Shown here one piece after another: positions 44,303-56,075 of a DNA stretch of 64,000 bases. Position 1 is the stretch's first letter, and every line of letters starts with the position of its first letter. Under the pieces are notes generated by a model that saw nothing but the letters and a program-made list of their open reading frames with translations, was not told the DNA's origin and ran no database searches. The DNA comes from Phaeacidiphilus oryzae TH49 (GTDB lineage: Bacteria; Actinomycetota; Actinomycetes; Streptomycetales; Streptomycetaceae): assembly GCF_000744815.1 (NCBI RefSeq), contig NZ_JQMQ01000005.1, positions 3,604,055 through 3,668,054 of the forward strand, given 5' to 3'. Made by a program: the position numbers and the translations under genes.

Positions 44303-45343
44303 ATGTCCACGATGATGTTGAGGCCGACCCGCCGCAGTCTCCTCGCCGCCGGAGGAGCCGCGGGGCTCACCGCACTGCTCGCCGCCTGCGGCACCGGATC
44401 CGGCGGCAGGGCCGACTCCGCCTCAGGCGACGGGAGTTCGGGCTCCTGGAGCTTCACCGACGACCGCGGCAGCACCGTCCGCCTCGCCTCCCGGCCGCAG
44501 CGGATAGTCGCCTACACCGGCACCGCCGCCGCCCTCCACGACCTGGGGGTGCCGGAGGACCGGCTGGTCGGCGTCTTCGGCCCGACCAAGCGCGCCGACG
44601 GCAGGCCGGACGTGCAGGCCGGCAGCCTGGACGTGAACGCCACCACCGTCGTCGGCAACGCCTACGGCGAGTTCGACCTGGAGAAGTACGCGGCGCTCGA
44701 CCCCCAGCTGCTGATCACCAACATGTTCGAGCCGGGCGCGCTCTGGTACGTCCCGGACGACAGCCGGACCAAGATCCTCAAGCTGGCTCCCGCAGTGGGC
44801 ATCAGCGTCGTGAAGAAGCCGCTGACCAGCGTCCTGACCCGGTACGAGAAGCTGGCCGGCACCCTCGGCGCCGACCCGGCCGGCAAGTCCGCGGCGGCCG
44901 CGAAGTCCCGCTTCCGACAGGCGGCCGCGGAACTCCGGGCGGCCGCGGAGAGCGCCCGCAGGCGCGGGGTCAGGGTGCTCGCCGCCTCCGCCTCGGCGGA
45001 CCTCCTCTACGTCTCCGACCCCGCGGTCTACCCCGACCTGAGCTGGTTCGCCTCGCTCGGTGTGGACGTGGTCCGGCCGACGAAGGTGGTCGGCGGATTC
45101 TTCGAGAACCTCAGCTGGGAGAACGCCGGAAGGTACCCGGCCGACCTGATCCTGCTGGACAGCCGGACCTCCGCACTGCAGCCCGCCCAACTGACGTCCA
45201 AGCCGGCCTGGGCCGCACTGCCGGCCGTCAAGGCCGGCCAGGTCAGCCCCTGGCTGAGCGAGCCGATCATGTCCTACGCGGCCTGCGCCCCGGCGGTGGA
45301 GCGGCTGGCCGCCACCCTCCGGAACGCCAGGAAGGTGAGCTGA
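44303..45343 (+). CDS. Siderophore-binding lipoprotein of the FecCD transporter
   Basis: 346 residues. Twin-Arg-type signal (TRRSLLAAGGAAGLTAL) ending in lipobox LLAAC at Cys29. The two-lobed FepB/FhuD class: ASRPQRIVAYTGTAAALHDL, and the C-terminal SYAACAPAVERLAATLR. Captures ferric siderophore for the divergent permeases. ATG 44303, 34 bases after the iron box. The siderophore is not identifiable. Confidence 0.92.
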   Translation: MSTMMLRPTRRSLLAAGGAAGLTALLAACGTGSGGRADSASGDGSSGSWSFTDDRGSTVRLASRPQRIVAYTGTAAALHDLGVPEDRLVGVFGPTKRADGRPDVQAGSLDVNATTVVGNAYGEFDLEKYAALDPQLLITNMFEPGALWYVPDDSRTKILKLAPAVGISVVKKPLTSVLTRYEKLAGTLGADPAGKSAAAAKSRFRQAAAELRAAAESARRRGVRVLAASASADLLYVSDPAVYPDLSWFASLGVDVVRPTKVVGGFFENLSWENAGRYPADLILLDSRTSALQPAQLTSKPAWAALPAVKAGQVSPWLSEPIMSYAACAPAVERLAATLRNARKVS

Positions 45344-45351
45344 GCCGCGCC

Positions 45352-46167
45352 ATGGGTTTCCGCTTCTTCGCCGCCGAGGTCGCCAGGACCGAGCCGGTCG
45401 GCGCGAGCGCCCTCCGGGTCACCGTCCGCGGAACGGAGCTGGCGGGCCTGCGGTCCGGCGGCCGGGACCAGCGGATCAAGCTGCTGCTGCCGCACCCCCA
45501 CCAACCCGCTCCGCTGCTCCCCGCCCGCGGCGAGGACTGGTTCTCCGCATGGCGCGCGATGGACCCCGCGGAACGGGCGGTGCTCCGCACCTACACCGTC
45601 GCCGCCTACCGCCACCGCCGGGGCTTCCTGCCGGAACTGGACGTGGACTTCGTCCTCCACGGCGGCGGCCTGGCGGCCGGCTGGGCGGCCCGGGCGCTGC
45701 CGGGCGACCCGCTGGTGCTGCTGGGCCCGGACGAACCGGACAACCCCGGCGTCGACTTCCGGCCCCCGGCCGGGACCGACTGGGTGCTGCTGGCCGCGGA
45801 CGCCACCGCGCTGCCGGCCGCGGCCGGGATCCTGGAGTCCTTGCCGGCCGGGCAGCCGGCCCGGGTCTGGATCACCGTCCCCGACCCCCGCGACATCCGC
45901 GAGCTCCGCACCGCCGCAGACGCCTCCGTCACCTGGCTGACCGGCGACGCGGACCTCGTCCGAGCGATCACCGCCACCGAACTCCCGCCCGCGGCGAGCG
46001 GTTACGCCTGGCTCGCCGGCGAGGCGGCGACCGTCCGCGGTCTGCGCCGCGAGCTGCTCGCGCAGGGCTTTCCCCGCTCCGCGGTCACCTTCACCGGCTA
46101 CTGGCGCCGGGGCGCCACCGAGGAGACCCGCCTGGCCGCTGCGCTGGCGGGCGCGTCCGAGTGGTGA
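45352..46167 (+). CDS. Siderophore-interacting protein (FAD ferric-siderophore reductase)
   Basis: 271 residues; ViuB/SIP family flavin reductase that frees iron from siderophore by reduction. FAD-binding barrel with LRTYTVAAYRHRRGFLPELDVDFVLHG (RxYTV for FAD), and a C-terminal NAD(P)H-binding-like domain with GYAWLAGEAATVRGLRRELL. ATG 45352 is eight bases after the lipoprotein gene, so same operon. No ATPase follows; a repeat copy does. Confidence 0.92.
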   Translation: MGFRFFAAEVARTEPVGASALRVTVRGTELAGLRSGGRDQRIKLLLPHPHQPAPLLPARGEDWFSAWRAMDPAERAVLRTYTVAAYRHRRGFLPELDVDFVLHGGGLAAGWAARALPGDPLVLLGPDEPDNPGVDFRPPAGTDWVLLAADATALPAAAGILESLPAGQPARVWITVPDPRDIRELRTAADASVTWLTGDADLVRAITATELPPAASGYAWLAGEAATVRGLRRELLAQGFPRSAVTFTGYWRRGATEETRLAAALAGASEW

Positions 46168-46210
46168 GCTTGTTCGCCGTCGGCGTCTGCGGCTCCGTGC
46201 CTGGCTGGTC

Positions 46211-46315
46211 GCGCAGTTCCCCGCGCCCCTTGATTCGCTGCGCAAATCGCGGTGCGCCCCGGGAGTCAGGCCCGAAGGGCCGGCTCAGGGGCGCGGGGAA
46301 CTGCGCGCCCAGCCG
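46211..46315. repeat. Interspersed inverted-repeat element, copy B
   Basis: GCGCAGTTCCCCGCGCCCCT (46211-46230) and GGGGCGCGGGGAACTGCGCG (46288-46307) are opposed arms; the interior holds GATTCGCTGCGCAAATC (inverted within). It lies between the convergent siderophore-interacting protein and Clp ATPase genes. Related to copies A and C. Confidence 0.85.
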
Positions 46316-46366
46316 CCCCCGGACCCGCACCCGCCAACGGTCCGGCCCTCAACAGCCGTTCGGCGC

Positions 46367-48880
<2,514 letters not shown>

Positions 48881-48991
48881 CAGTACCTCCGTAGGACGCC
48901 CCCCAGGAACCCCCCGGACCACTCGACCACCAGGTCCGGCAGATCGCAAAAGGAGCGCCCGGTGGTGGGCCGGCCCCGCGTCAGCCCCGCG

Positions 48992-49741
48992 TCAGCCGCG
49001 CCCGAGGTACGGCATCGCGGTGGCCATCACCGTCACGAAGGGGATGTTCGCCGCCAGCGGCAGCGAGGCCATGTGCACCACCGTGCGGGCCACGTCCGCG
49101 ACGTCCATCACCGGCTCGGCGGCGGTCCGGCCGTCCGCCTGGAGGACGCCGGCCGCCATCCGCTCGGTCATCTCGGTGGCCGCGTTCCCCACGTCGATCT
49201 GGCCGACGGCGATGCCGTGCGCGCGGCCGTCCAGGGCGAGGGCCTTGGTCAGCCCGGTGACCGCGTGTTTGGTCGCGGTGTAGGGGGCCGAGTGGGGGCG
49301 CGGGACATGGGCGGAGATCGAGCCGTTGTTGATGATCCGGCCGCCGGGCGGGTCCTGCCGCTTCATCTGCCGGAAGGCGGCCTGGGCGCAGAGGAAGGAG
49401 CCGTTGAGGTTGGTGTCCACGGCCCGCCGCCACTGCTCGTACGGGAGCTCGTCCACCGGGAGGGCGAAGGCGCCGACGCCGGCGTTGTTGAACAGCAGGT
49501 CCACCCGCGACCAGCGGTCCGCGACGGTGTCGAAGAGCGCGGCGACGGAGTCCGGGTCCGTCACGTCCGTCGGTACGGCGAGCGCCCGCTCCTCGTCCCC
49601 GACCAGCCGGGCGGTCTCCTCCAGCGGCTCCGCCCGCCGCCCGGCGAGGGCGACCCGCCACCCGTCCTCCGCGAGCGCGAGCGCCGCCGCCCGCCCGATC
49701 CCGGAGCCCGCTCCGGTCACCACAGCTACACCCTTGATCAT
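48992..49741 (-). CDS. Short-chain dehydrogenase/reductase
   Basis: 249-residue classical SDR. Nucleotide motif [14 protein letters not shown] motif [13 protein letters not shown], catalytic Ser in NNGSISAHV, Tyr/Lys in [11 protein letters not shown](P)-dependent; substrate unknown. ATG 49741, with CAGACT seven bases before it on the minus strand as a possible leaderless -10. Confidence 0.9.
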   Translation of the reverse strand: MIKGVAVVTGAGSGIGRAAALALAEDGWRVALAGRRAEPLEETARLVGDEERALAVPTDVTDPDSVAALFDTVADRWSRVDLLFNNAGVGAFALPVDELPYEQWRRAVDTNLNGSFLCAQAAFRQMKRQDPPGGRIINNGSISAHVPRPHSAPYTATKHAVTGLTKALALDGRAHGIAVGQIDVGNAATEMTERMAAGVLQADGRTAAEPVMDVADVARTVVHMASLPLAANIPFVTVMATAMPYLGRG

Positions 49742-49821
49742 GCGGGGGAGTCTGCCCCAGCCGCGCCCCTTCCCGAAACCGGGGCTGCTGCCCCTGGCCC
49801 CGCGATTCGCGCAGCAAATCA

Positions 49822-50059
49822 AGGGGCGCGGGGAACTGCGCGGCCGGCGTGGCGCTCTGCCGCAGTCGGGATCGGGGCTCGGGTTGCAGCCCGGTGGCCG
49901 CGGCGGGTGCGGCGCCGCAGGCGCGCCCCGGGGGCGCGGGGAACTGCGCGGCCCGCGCGGCGCTCTGCCGCAGTCGGCGTCGGGGCTCGGGTTGCAAACC
50001 GGTGGCCGTTGCCGGGTGCGGCGCCGTTGCGCGCGGACCGCGCAGTTCCCCGCGCCCCT
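49822..50059. repeat. Interspersed repeat element, copy C, with a tandem-duplicated unit
   Basis: The arm GGGGCGCGGGGAACTGCGCG occurs twice, at 49823-49842 and 49931-49950, about 108 bases apart. Each is followed by a near-identical stretch (GGCGCTCTGCCGCAGTCGG then CGGGGCTCGGGTTGCA). The opposite arm is GCGCAGTTCCCCGCGCCCC at 50039-50057. Together these make 240 bases of the 360-base gap between SDR start and HAD gene end. Nothing else was seen in the gap. Confidence 0.85.
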
Positions 50060-50101
50060 GAGGAGCCCTGCGGGCTCCTTGGCGGGGGAAGAAGCTCCCC
50101 G

Positions 50102-50917
50102 TCAGGGGAAGACGCGTTCCAGGACCGCGGCGACGCCGTCCTCGTCGTGGGAGAGGGTGATCTCGTCGGCGACGGCCTTCAGCTCGGGATGCGCGTTGGA
50201 CATCGCCACCCCGTACCCCGCCCACCCGAACATCGGCACATCGTTCGGCATGTCGCCGAAGGCGATGGTCCGCTCCCTGGTGACCCCCAGCCGCCGCGCG
50301 GCCAGCGAGAGGCCGGTCGCCTTGGAGAGTCCGAGCGGCAGCAGCTCGACGATCCCCTCGCCGGCCATCGTCACCCCGACCAGGCTCCCCGCGACCTGCC
50401 GGGCGACCTCCGCCAGCTGGTCGTCGGTCAGCTCAGGGTGCTGGATGTACATCTTGTTCAGCGGCGCCTCGAAGAGCGCCGTCTGGTCGGCCACATGCAC
50501 CGCCGGCAGGCCCTCCTGCACGCGGTAGCCGGGCCCGAAGACGACCTCGCCGTCCACCCCGTCCCGGCTGGCGGCCACGGCCACGGCGCCGATCTCCGCC
50601 TCGATCTTGGCCAGCGCGATCGCGGCCAGCTGCCGGTCCAGGGTGACCGAGGTGATCAGCTTGTGCGCCCCGGCGTCGTAGACCTGCGCGCCCTGGCCGC
50701 AGACCGCTATCCCGGTGTACCCGATGGCGTCCAGGATCGGCCGGGTCCACGGCGCCGCGCGCCCGGTGACCACGATGTGCGCGGCCCCGGCCGCCGCCGC
50801 CCGGTCCAGCGCGGCCCGGGTGCGCTCGGAGACGGTGTCGTCCGAGCGCAGCAGCGTGCCGTCGAGATCGGTGGCGACCAGGTCGTACGGACGAGCGGAA
50901 GGCGCGGCGGGGGTCAC
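50102..50917 (-). CDS. HAD-superfamily phosphatase (Cof-type), coupled to serS
   Basis: 271 residues from GTG 50917. HAD motif [16 protein letters not shown], motif [11 protein letters not shown], motif [19 protein letters not shown], motif [22 protein letters not shown]. The GTGA overlap (50914-50917) with the serS stop shows translational coupling. Paralogue of the HAD at 31330-32190. Substrate unknown. Confidence 0.9.
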   Translation of the reverse strand: MTPAAPSARPYDLVATDLDGTLLRSDDTVSERTRAALDRAAAAGAAHIVVTGRAAPWTRPILDAIGYTGIAVCGQGAQVYDAGAHKLITSVTLDRQLAAIALAKIEAEIGAVAVAASRDGVDGEVVFGPGYRVQEGLPAVHVADQTALFEAPLNKMYIQHPELTDDQLAEVARQVAGSLVGVTMAGEGIVELLPLGLSKATGLSLAARRLGVTRERTIAFGDMPNDVPMFGWAGYGVAMSNAHPELKAVADEITLSHDEDGVAAVLERVFP

Positions 50918-52191
50918 TTGTTGATCGGCTCCAGGATCTCTCGTCCCCCCAGATACGGCCGCAGCGCCTCCGGGACGACCACCGAGCCGTCCTCGCGTTG
51001 GTGGTTCTCCAGGATCGCCACGATGGTCCGCGGCACGGCGCACAGCGTGCCGTTGAGAGTGGCCAGCGGGCGGTTCCCCTGGTCCGTCCGCATCCGGATG
51101 TCCAGGCGGCGGGCCTGGAACTCGGTGCAGTTGGAGGTCGAGGTGAGCTCGCGGTACTTGCCCTGGGTGGGGATCCAGCCCTCGATGTCGAACTTGCGGG
51201 CCGCCGAGGCGCCCAGGTCGCCGGAGGCGACGTCGATCACCCGGTACGGGATCTCCAGCTTGTTCAGGAACTCCTTCTCCCAGTCCAGCAGCCGCAGGTG
51301 CTCCGCCTCCGCCTCCTCGGGCGTGGTGTAGGAGAACATCTCGACCTTGTCGAACTGGTGGACCCGGATGATGCCGCGGGTGTCCTTGCCGTAGGTCCCG
51401 GCCTCGCGGCGGAAGCACGGCGAGAAGCCCGCGTACCGCAGCGGTAGCTTGTCCTCGTCGATGATCTCGCCCATGTGGTAGCCGGCGATGGCCACCTCGG
51501 ACGTGCCGACCAGGTAGAAGTCGTCCTCCGCCAGACGGAAGACGTTCTCCGCGGCCTGGCCGAGGAAGCCGGTGCCCTCCATCGCCGGGGGCTTGACCAG
51601 CGCCGGGGTGATCATCGCGGTGAAGCCGGCCTCGGTGGCCTGCGCGATGGCCATGTTGACCAGCGCGAGTTCGAGGAGGGCGCCCGGGCCGGTGAGGTAG
51701 TAGAACCGCGAGCCGGAGACCTTGGCGGCGCGCTCGGTGTCGATCGCGCCGAGCATCCGGCCGAGGTCGACGTGGTCGCGGGGCTCGAAGCCCTCGGCGG
51801 CGAAGTCGCGCGGCTGGCCGATCTCCTCGATGGTGACGAAGTCCTCCTCGCCACCGACCGGGGCGGCCGGGTCCAGGAGGTTGGAGAGGCCGAGCAGCAG
51901 CCGCTGCTGCTCCTCCGCGGCCTCACGCTGCGCGGCGTCCGCAGCCTTCACCTCCGCCGAGAGAGTGCCCGCGCGCTCCAGCAGGGCGCTCTTCTCCTCA
52001 CCCTTCGCCTTGCCGATCTGCTTCCCCAACTGCTTCTGCTCGTTGCGGAGTTCGTCGAACCGGGAACCGGCGGACCGGCGGCGCTCGTCGGCAGAGAGCA
52101 GAGCGTCGACGAGTTCGACGTCCTCTCCACGGGCGCGCTGGGAGGCGCGCACACGGTCGGGGTCCTCACGGAGCTGGCGAAGGTCAATCAC
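50914..52191 (-). CDS. serS: Seryl-tRNA synthetase
   Basis: 425 residues from GTG 52191: [20 protein letters not shown], the classic SerRS N-terminus. Long coiled-coil arm (about residues 30-110) binds tRNA-Ser; class II motif 2 [20 protein letters not shown] and motif 3 [20 protein letters not shown] are intact. Charges tRNA-Ser with serine. TACCCT seven bases before GTG 52191 is a leaderless -10; ATG 52197 is an alternative that would sit one base from it. HAD follows by 4-base overlap. Confidence 0.97.
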   Translation of the reverse strand: MIDLRQLREDPDRVRASQRARGEDVELVDALLSADERRRSAGSRFDELRNEQKQLGKQIGKAKGEEKSALLERAGTLSAEVKAADAAQREAAEEQQRLLLGLSNLLDPAAPVGGEEDFVTIEEIGQPRDFAAEGFEPRDHVDLGRMLGAIDTERAAKVSGSRFYYLTGPGALLELALVNMAIAQATEAGFTAMITPALVKPPAMEGTGFLGQAAENVFRLAEDDFYLVGTSEVAIAGYHMGEIIDEDKLPLRYAGFSPCFRREAGTYGKDTRGIIRVHQFDKVEMFSYTTPEEAEAEHLRLLDWEKEFLNKLEIPYRVIDVASGDLGASAARKFDIEGWIPTQGKYRELTSTSNCTEFQARRLDIRMRTDQGNRPLATLNGTLCAVPRTIVAILENHQREDGSVVVPEALRPYLGGREILEPINK

Positions 52192-52274
52192 ACCCATGAG
52201 GGTACCGGGCGGACGCCACCGCTTTTCGACCCCGCACCCGTGGAGGGCGCACACGGTTCGGGGGGAGTACGGGC

Positions 52275-53123
52275 ATGGGGATCTCCATACGCCTGCGGAT
52301 CCGCAGGAAGCTGGCCGCGGTGGCGGCCGCCGCGGTCGCGACGGGGCTGCTCGGAGGCGCGGTCGGCTGCGCCGGGGGGCTGGGCGGAGCGGTGAGCGGC
52401 GGCACGGCGAGCGGTTCGGGTACGGGCGCGCTGGGCGCCTCCGCGCCGGGGCGGAGCGCCTCGCCGCGCCCGACCTCGCAGGCGAACGACGGGGTGCCGG
52501 CGGTCGGCCGCTCCGGGGCCGCCGCAGCGCTGGACTGGAGGACCGCCTCCGGGGGCCGGACGGTGGCCCTGACCTTCGACGACGGCCCGGATCCGGTGTG
52601 GACGCCGCGGGTCCTGGACGTGCTGGCGCGCTACCACGCCCACGCCGTCTTCTGCGAGATAGGCCCGCAGGCGAGCGCCAATCCGGCGCTGGTGCGCCGG
52701 ATACTGGCGGCCGGCGACCGGCTCTGCGACCACACCGTCCACCACGACGAGGCGATGCACCGGCTGCCGGCGCCGCGGATGACCTACGAGATCACCGGGG
52801 CGCAGCGGATGATCCAGACGGCCGGCGGCCCCGGCACCCGGGTGGGCTGGTTCCGGGCCCCTGGCGGCGACTTCACCCCGACGATCCGCCGGATCGCGGC
52901 CGGGCACGGAATGCGGCCGCTGGCCTGGACGGTGGACACCAGGGACTGGTCCCGGCCCGGGGTGGCCGCGATCCTCGCCCATGTCCGGGCGGAGCTGCGG
53001 CCGGGCGGGATCGTGCTGATGCACGACGGCGGGGGGAACCGGGAGGAGACGGTGGCCGCGCTGCGGCAGCTGCTGCCCTGGCTTCAGCAGCAGGGCTTCC
53101 GGCTCGACTTCCCTGCGGCCTGA
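52275..53123 (+). CDS. Polysaccharide deacetylase (NodB-type), secreted lipoprotein
   Basis: 282 residues. N-terminal signal with lipobox-like [12 protein letters not shown]; Ser/Gly/Ala-rich linker; NodB domain from about residue 93: motif 1 TFDDGPD, motif 2 [10 protein letters not shown] (metal His), motif 3 [11 protein letters not shown], motif 4 [10 protein letters not shown], motif 5 IVLMHDGG. Likely removes N-acetyl groups from peptidoglycan or chitin-like polymer. ATG 52275. Divergent from serS; 3' end leads into the DnaA-box cluster. Confidence 0.92.
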   Translation: MGISIRLRIRRKLAAVAAAAVATGLLGGAVGCAGGLGGAVSGGTASGSGTGALGASAPGRSASPRPTSQANDGVPAVGRSGAAAALDWRTASGGRTVALTFDDGPDPVWTPRVLDVLARYHAHAVFCEIGPQASANPALVRRILAAGDRLCDHTVHHDEAMHRLPAPRMTYEITGAQRMIQTAGGPGTRVGWFRAPGGDFTPTIRRIAAGHGMRPLAWTVDTRDWSRPGVAAILAHVRAELRPGGIVLMHDGGGNREETVAALRQLLPWLQQQGFRLDFPAA

Positions 53124-53714
53124 GGTGATTCCAACCAATCCGGCCGGTTGTTCACTTCTGGCCGATGTTGGCCCTCAATGATCGTGAATCGCCGGGTTGA
53201 TGATCGAAATCGCCGCGTACGAGAGCTAAGCTGATTGCCCGTTCTGCGGTGTACACGGCCTGGGGATAACTCGATGCGCCTGTGGAAATCTCGGCCTTCG
53301 GAGGCTTCAGGGGCGAGTTATCCACAGGCCTGACCAGGCGGCTGTGGATGAACCGCGGACGCGGCCTCCCGACCCGGAGCGAGTCCGCAGGCGGTTCAAA
53401 CCTGCATGGCCCGACCCTTCGCGTGACAATTCGTCATCTTACGGGTGACCTTTGGTAAACGGAATGACCTGATCCGGATAAACCGGACCTTTGGCCCTTC
53501 TGGCCACCAAACCTCTTTGTCGACTCATCCCCAGCTTGTGGATAACTCCGTCCGCTCCCCGCAATCGATCTTGAGCCTGGGGAAAACCCGCCCGTCAGGG
53601 CCCTGCGGTCGCCTTCCCGTCTCCGAAGAATCGACAGATTGACAAGGCTCTGTGCCGGTTTCCACTGATCAGAATCGATTGATAACGATCAGAAGTGGTC
53701 TGGGGCTTTTGCGG
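53124..53714. promoter_or_regulatory. Second DnaA-box cluster in a 590-base gene-free gap
   Basis: Contains perfect TTATCCACA at 53318-53326 and TGTGGATAA (same box on the minus strand) at 53537-53545. One-mismatch boxes are TGGGGATAA 53261-53269 and TGTGGATGA 53343-53351, and a weak TGTGGAAAT 53281-53289. The gap is less GC-rich than its surroundings. No gene seen; the open frame at 53445-53642 lacks coding bias. Could serve DnaA titration. Between the deacetylase and pheA ends (convergent). Confidence 0.6.
53662..53698 (-). terminator. Possible terminator after pheA
   Basis: On the minus strand CCACTTCTGATC and GATCAGTGG can pair (outer CCAC/GTGG, inner TGATC/GATCA with a small bulge). It begins 17 bases after the pheA stop. 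Relatively AT-rich for this genome. Confidence 0.4.
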
Positions 53715-54644
53715 CTACTCCGCCCGCCCGTCCAGGCAGCGGTTCAGCCAGTCCGCGGCGTCCGCGAAGTCGGCCTCCGTGGTCCCCGGCCGGACCCGCG
53801 GCGGGACCTCGTCCGCTCGCGGATAGGAGCCGAGGAAGCGGACCTTGGGGCAGATCCGGCGCAGGCCCATCAGCGCCTCGGCGACCCTGCGGTCGGTCAG
53901 ATGCCCCTCGGCGTCCGCCATGAAGCAGTAGTTGCCCATCCCCTCACCGGTCGGCCGGGACTCGATCCGCATCAGGTTGACCCCGCGGACCGCGAACTCC
54001 TGGAGGAGTTCGAGCAGCGCGCCGGGGTGGTCGTCGGCCAGCCAGAACACCGCCGAGGTCTTGTCCGCCCCGGTCGGCGCGGCCGGTCGGCCCGGCCGGC
54101 CGACCAGGACGAAGCGGGTGCTGGCGTTCTGCGCGTCCCTGATGTCCCCGGCCAGCACGTCGAGGCCGTAGGTCGGCGCCGCGAACTCCCCGGCGAAGGC
54201 GGCGTCGAAGCGGCCCTCCTGGACCAGCCGGGCGCCGTCCGCGTTGGACGCCGCCGGGGTCCACTCGGCCTCCGGAAGGTTCTCCTCCAGCCAGTTCCGG
54301 ACCTGGGCCTGGGCGACCGGATGCCCGGTCACCGTCTTGACCTCGGAGAGCCCGGTGCCCGGCCGCGCCATCAGCGCGAAGGAGATCGGCAGGACCACCT
54401 CCCGGTAGATCATCAGCGGTGTCCCGGTGGCGAGTTGGTCCACCGTGGTGGTGATCGCGCCCTCGACCGAGTTCTCGATCGCGACCAACGCGCCGGCCGC
54501 CTCGCCCCTCCGCACCGCGTCCAGCGCGGCCGGCACCGAGTCCATCGGCACCAGCTCCCGGGTGGCGGCCTCCGGCAGGGTGCGGAGGGCGGCCTCGGTG
54601 AAGGTCCCCTCCGGGCCGAGATAGGTGTAGCGGTTGGCGGACAT
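53715..54644 (-). CDS. pheA: Prephenate dehydratase
   Basis: 309-residue monofunctional PheA converting prephenate to phenylpyruvate for phenylalanine. Starts MSANRYTYLGPEGTFTEAAL; VAIENSVEGAITTTVDQLA and STRFVLVGR (TRF catalytic motif) are intact; a C-terminal ACT domain with DDHPGALLELLQEFAVRGVN and IESRP binds Phe for feedback. ATG 54644. No leader attenuator or T-box was seen upstream. Confidence 0.97.
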   Translation of the reverse strand: MSANRYTYLGPEGTFTEAALRTLPEAATRELVPMDSVPAALDAVRRGEAAGALVAIENSVEGAITTTVDQLATGTPLMIYREVVLPISFALMARPGTGLSEVKTVTGHPVAQAQVRNWLEENLPEAEWTPAASNADGARLVQEGRFDAAFAGEFAAPTYGLDVLAGDIRDAQNASTRFVLVGRPGRPAAPTGADKTSAVFWLADDHPGALLELLQEFAVRGVNLMRIESRPTGEGMGNYCFMADAEGHLTDRRVAEALMGLRRICPKVRFLGSYPRADEVPPRVRPGTTEADFADAADWLNRCLDGRAE

Positions 54645-54735
54645 CGACGGGTTTCCTCCGGGCGGCGTGGTGGTCCGGGTCTGGTCCCGGTCGGGCGGCG
54701 GCGGACGTCAGCAACGTTAGCCGCCTGGCGGCCGG

Positions 54736-56028
54736 TCAGGACTCCAGCAGCTCCTGCCCGACGTACCCGTCCGCGGCCGCGCCGCCGGGCACCGCGTAGA
54801 CCCCGCTGGACTCGTGCACCAGGAACTGGGAGAGCGCGTCCCCCCGGGAGAGCTTCCGCTGGACCGGGACGAAGCCGGTCAGCGGGTCGGACTGGAAGCA
54901 GACGAAGAGCAGCCCGGCGTCCGGCTCCCCGTCCGGGCGCAGCCCGTCGTGGTACGAGAACCCGCGACGCAGCATGGCCGCCCCCTGGTTGGAGGCCGGG
55001 GCGGCGACCCGGATGTGGGCGTCGGCGGGGATGGCGAACCCGCCGGAGGCGGTGGTGGCGGACAGGTCCGCCGCGGTGAACTCGCCGCCGCCGGAGAGCG
55101 GGGCCCCGCTTCGCTTGTGCCGGCCGATGATCCGCTCCTGCCGGTCGACCGGGAGCACGTCCCAGTGGTCCAGCAGGATCCTGATCCGCCGGAAGACGGC
55201 GTAGCTGCCGTTCGCCATCCAGGGGGGCGAGGAGGGCGAGGAGGGCGCGCCGTTGCCGCCGACGAAGACGGTGGAGTCGAAGGAGGCGTCGCCCGGCGCG
55301 GGGTTGCCGGTGCCGTCCTTCATCCCCATCAGGTTGCGCGGGGTGCCGCCGGCCGGCGCGGCCCCGGGGGCCCGGCTGAACCCGCTCATCTGCCAGCGGA
55401 GGGTCGCCGTCCCGGCCGCCCGCCGCTGCAGCACCCGCAGGGCGCGGAAGGCGACCAGCGCGTCGTCGGCGCAGACCTGCACCCACAGGTCGCCGCCGGA
55501 GCGGGCGGCGTCGATCCGGTCCCCCGGGAAGGACGGCAGCTCGGCCAGCGCCTCGGGCCGGTGGGCGGCGAGGCCGATCCGGTCGAAGAGGCCCCGGCCG
55601 AAGCCGAAGGTGACGGTGAGCGAGCTGGGGCCGGCGTCCAGGGCGGCGCCGTCGTCCTGCGGCGGGGTCCCGCCCTCGGCCATCGTCGCGGCGGCCGAGG
55701 ACCAGCGGCGCATCAGCGCGGCCACCGCCCTCCGGTCGGCGCCGGTGGGGGTGAGGTCGAAGGCGGCGGCGTACATCCGGGCCTGCTGCGGTTCGACGAT
55801 CCCGGCCTGCCGGGCGCCGTGGAAGGGGATCCGGGTGGAGCCGACGGAGTCCAGCGGGGTCGGCCGGCCGGGCTCGGTCAGCGCCTCGCCGAGGGCGGTG
55901 CCGCCGGCGCCGACCACCAGGCCGGCCACGCCTGCGGCGCTTGCGGCGCCGAGCAGCCTGCGCCGGGAGACGCCGGACGGGTCCTGGCCGGCGTCCGGCC
56001 GCTGGTCCGTCGAAGCGGTGTCCTGCAT
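54736..56028 (-). CDS. Dyp-type peroxidase (EfeB-like), Tat-secreted
   Basis: 430 residues from ATG 56028 (AGGAA upstream; GTG 56070 is in frame). Tat signal SRRRLLGAASAAGVAGLVV. DyP fold: the catalytic Asp is in GMKDGTGN, and proximal haem His in PADAHIRVAAP with MLRRGFSYHDG following. DyP/EfeB peroxidases use H2O2, and EfeB partners with iron uptake; here the context is copper/cytochrome-oxidase maturation genes. 47 bases after the CopC-CopD gene, same strand. Confidence 0.92.
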   Translation of the reverse strand: MQDTASTDQRPDAGQDPSGVSRRRLLGAASAAGVAGLVVGAGGTALGEALTEPGRPTPLDSVGSTRIPFHGARQAGIVEPQQARMYAAAFDLTPTGADRRAVAALMRRWSSAAATMAEGGTPPQDDGAALDAGPSSLTVTFGFGRGLFDRIGLAAHRPEALAELPSFPGDRIDAARSGGDLWVQVCADDALVAFRALRVLQRRAAGTATLRWQMSGFSRAPGAAPAGGTPRNLMGMKDGTGNPAPGDASFDSTVFVGGNGAPSSPSSPPWMANGSYAVFRRIRILLDHWDVLPVDRQERIIGRHKRSGAPLSGGGEFTAADLSATTASGGFAIPADAHIRVAAPASNQGAAMLRRGFSYHDGLRPDGEPDAGLLFVCFQSDPLTGFVPVQRKLSRGDALSQFLVHESSGVYAVPGGAAADGYVGQELLES

Positions 56029-56075
56029 CGGTTCCTGGGGTTCTTCCTGTGCGGGTCGGGCGTGGTCCACGGCGG

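Noticed and set aside
52192-52274. T-box leader for serS
   Set aside because: The gap is far too short and serS appears leaderless.
53445-53642. Small plus-strand gene in the DnaA-box gap
   Set aside because: No codon bias typical of this genome, no ribosome-binding site, and it overlaps DnaA boxes.
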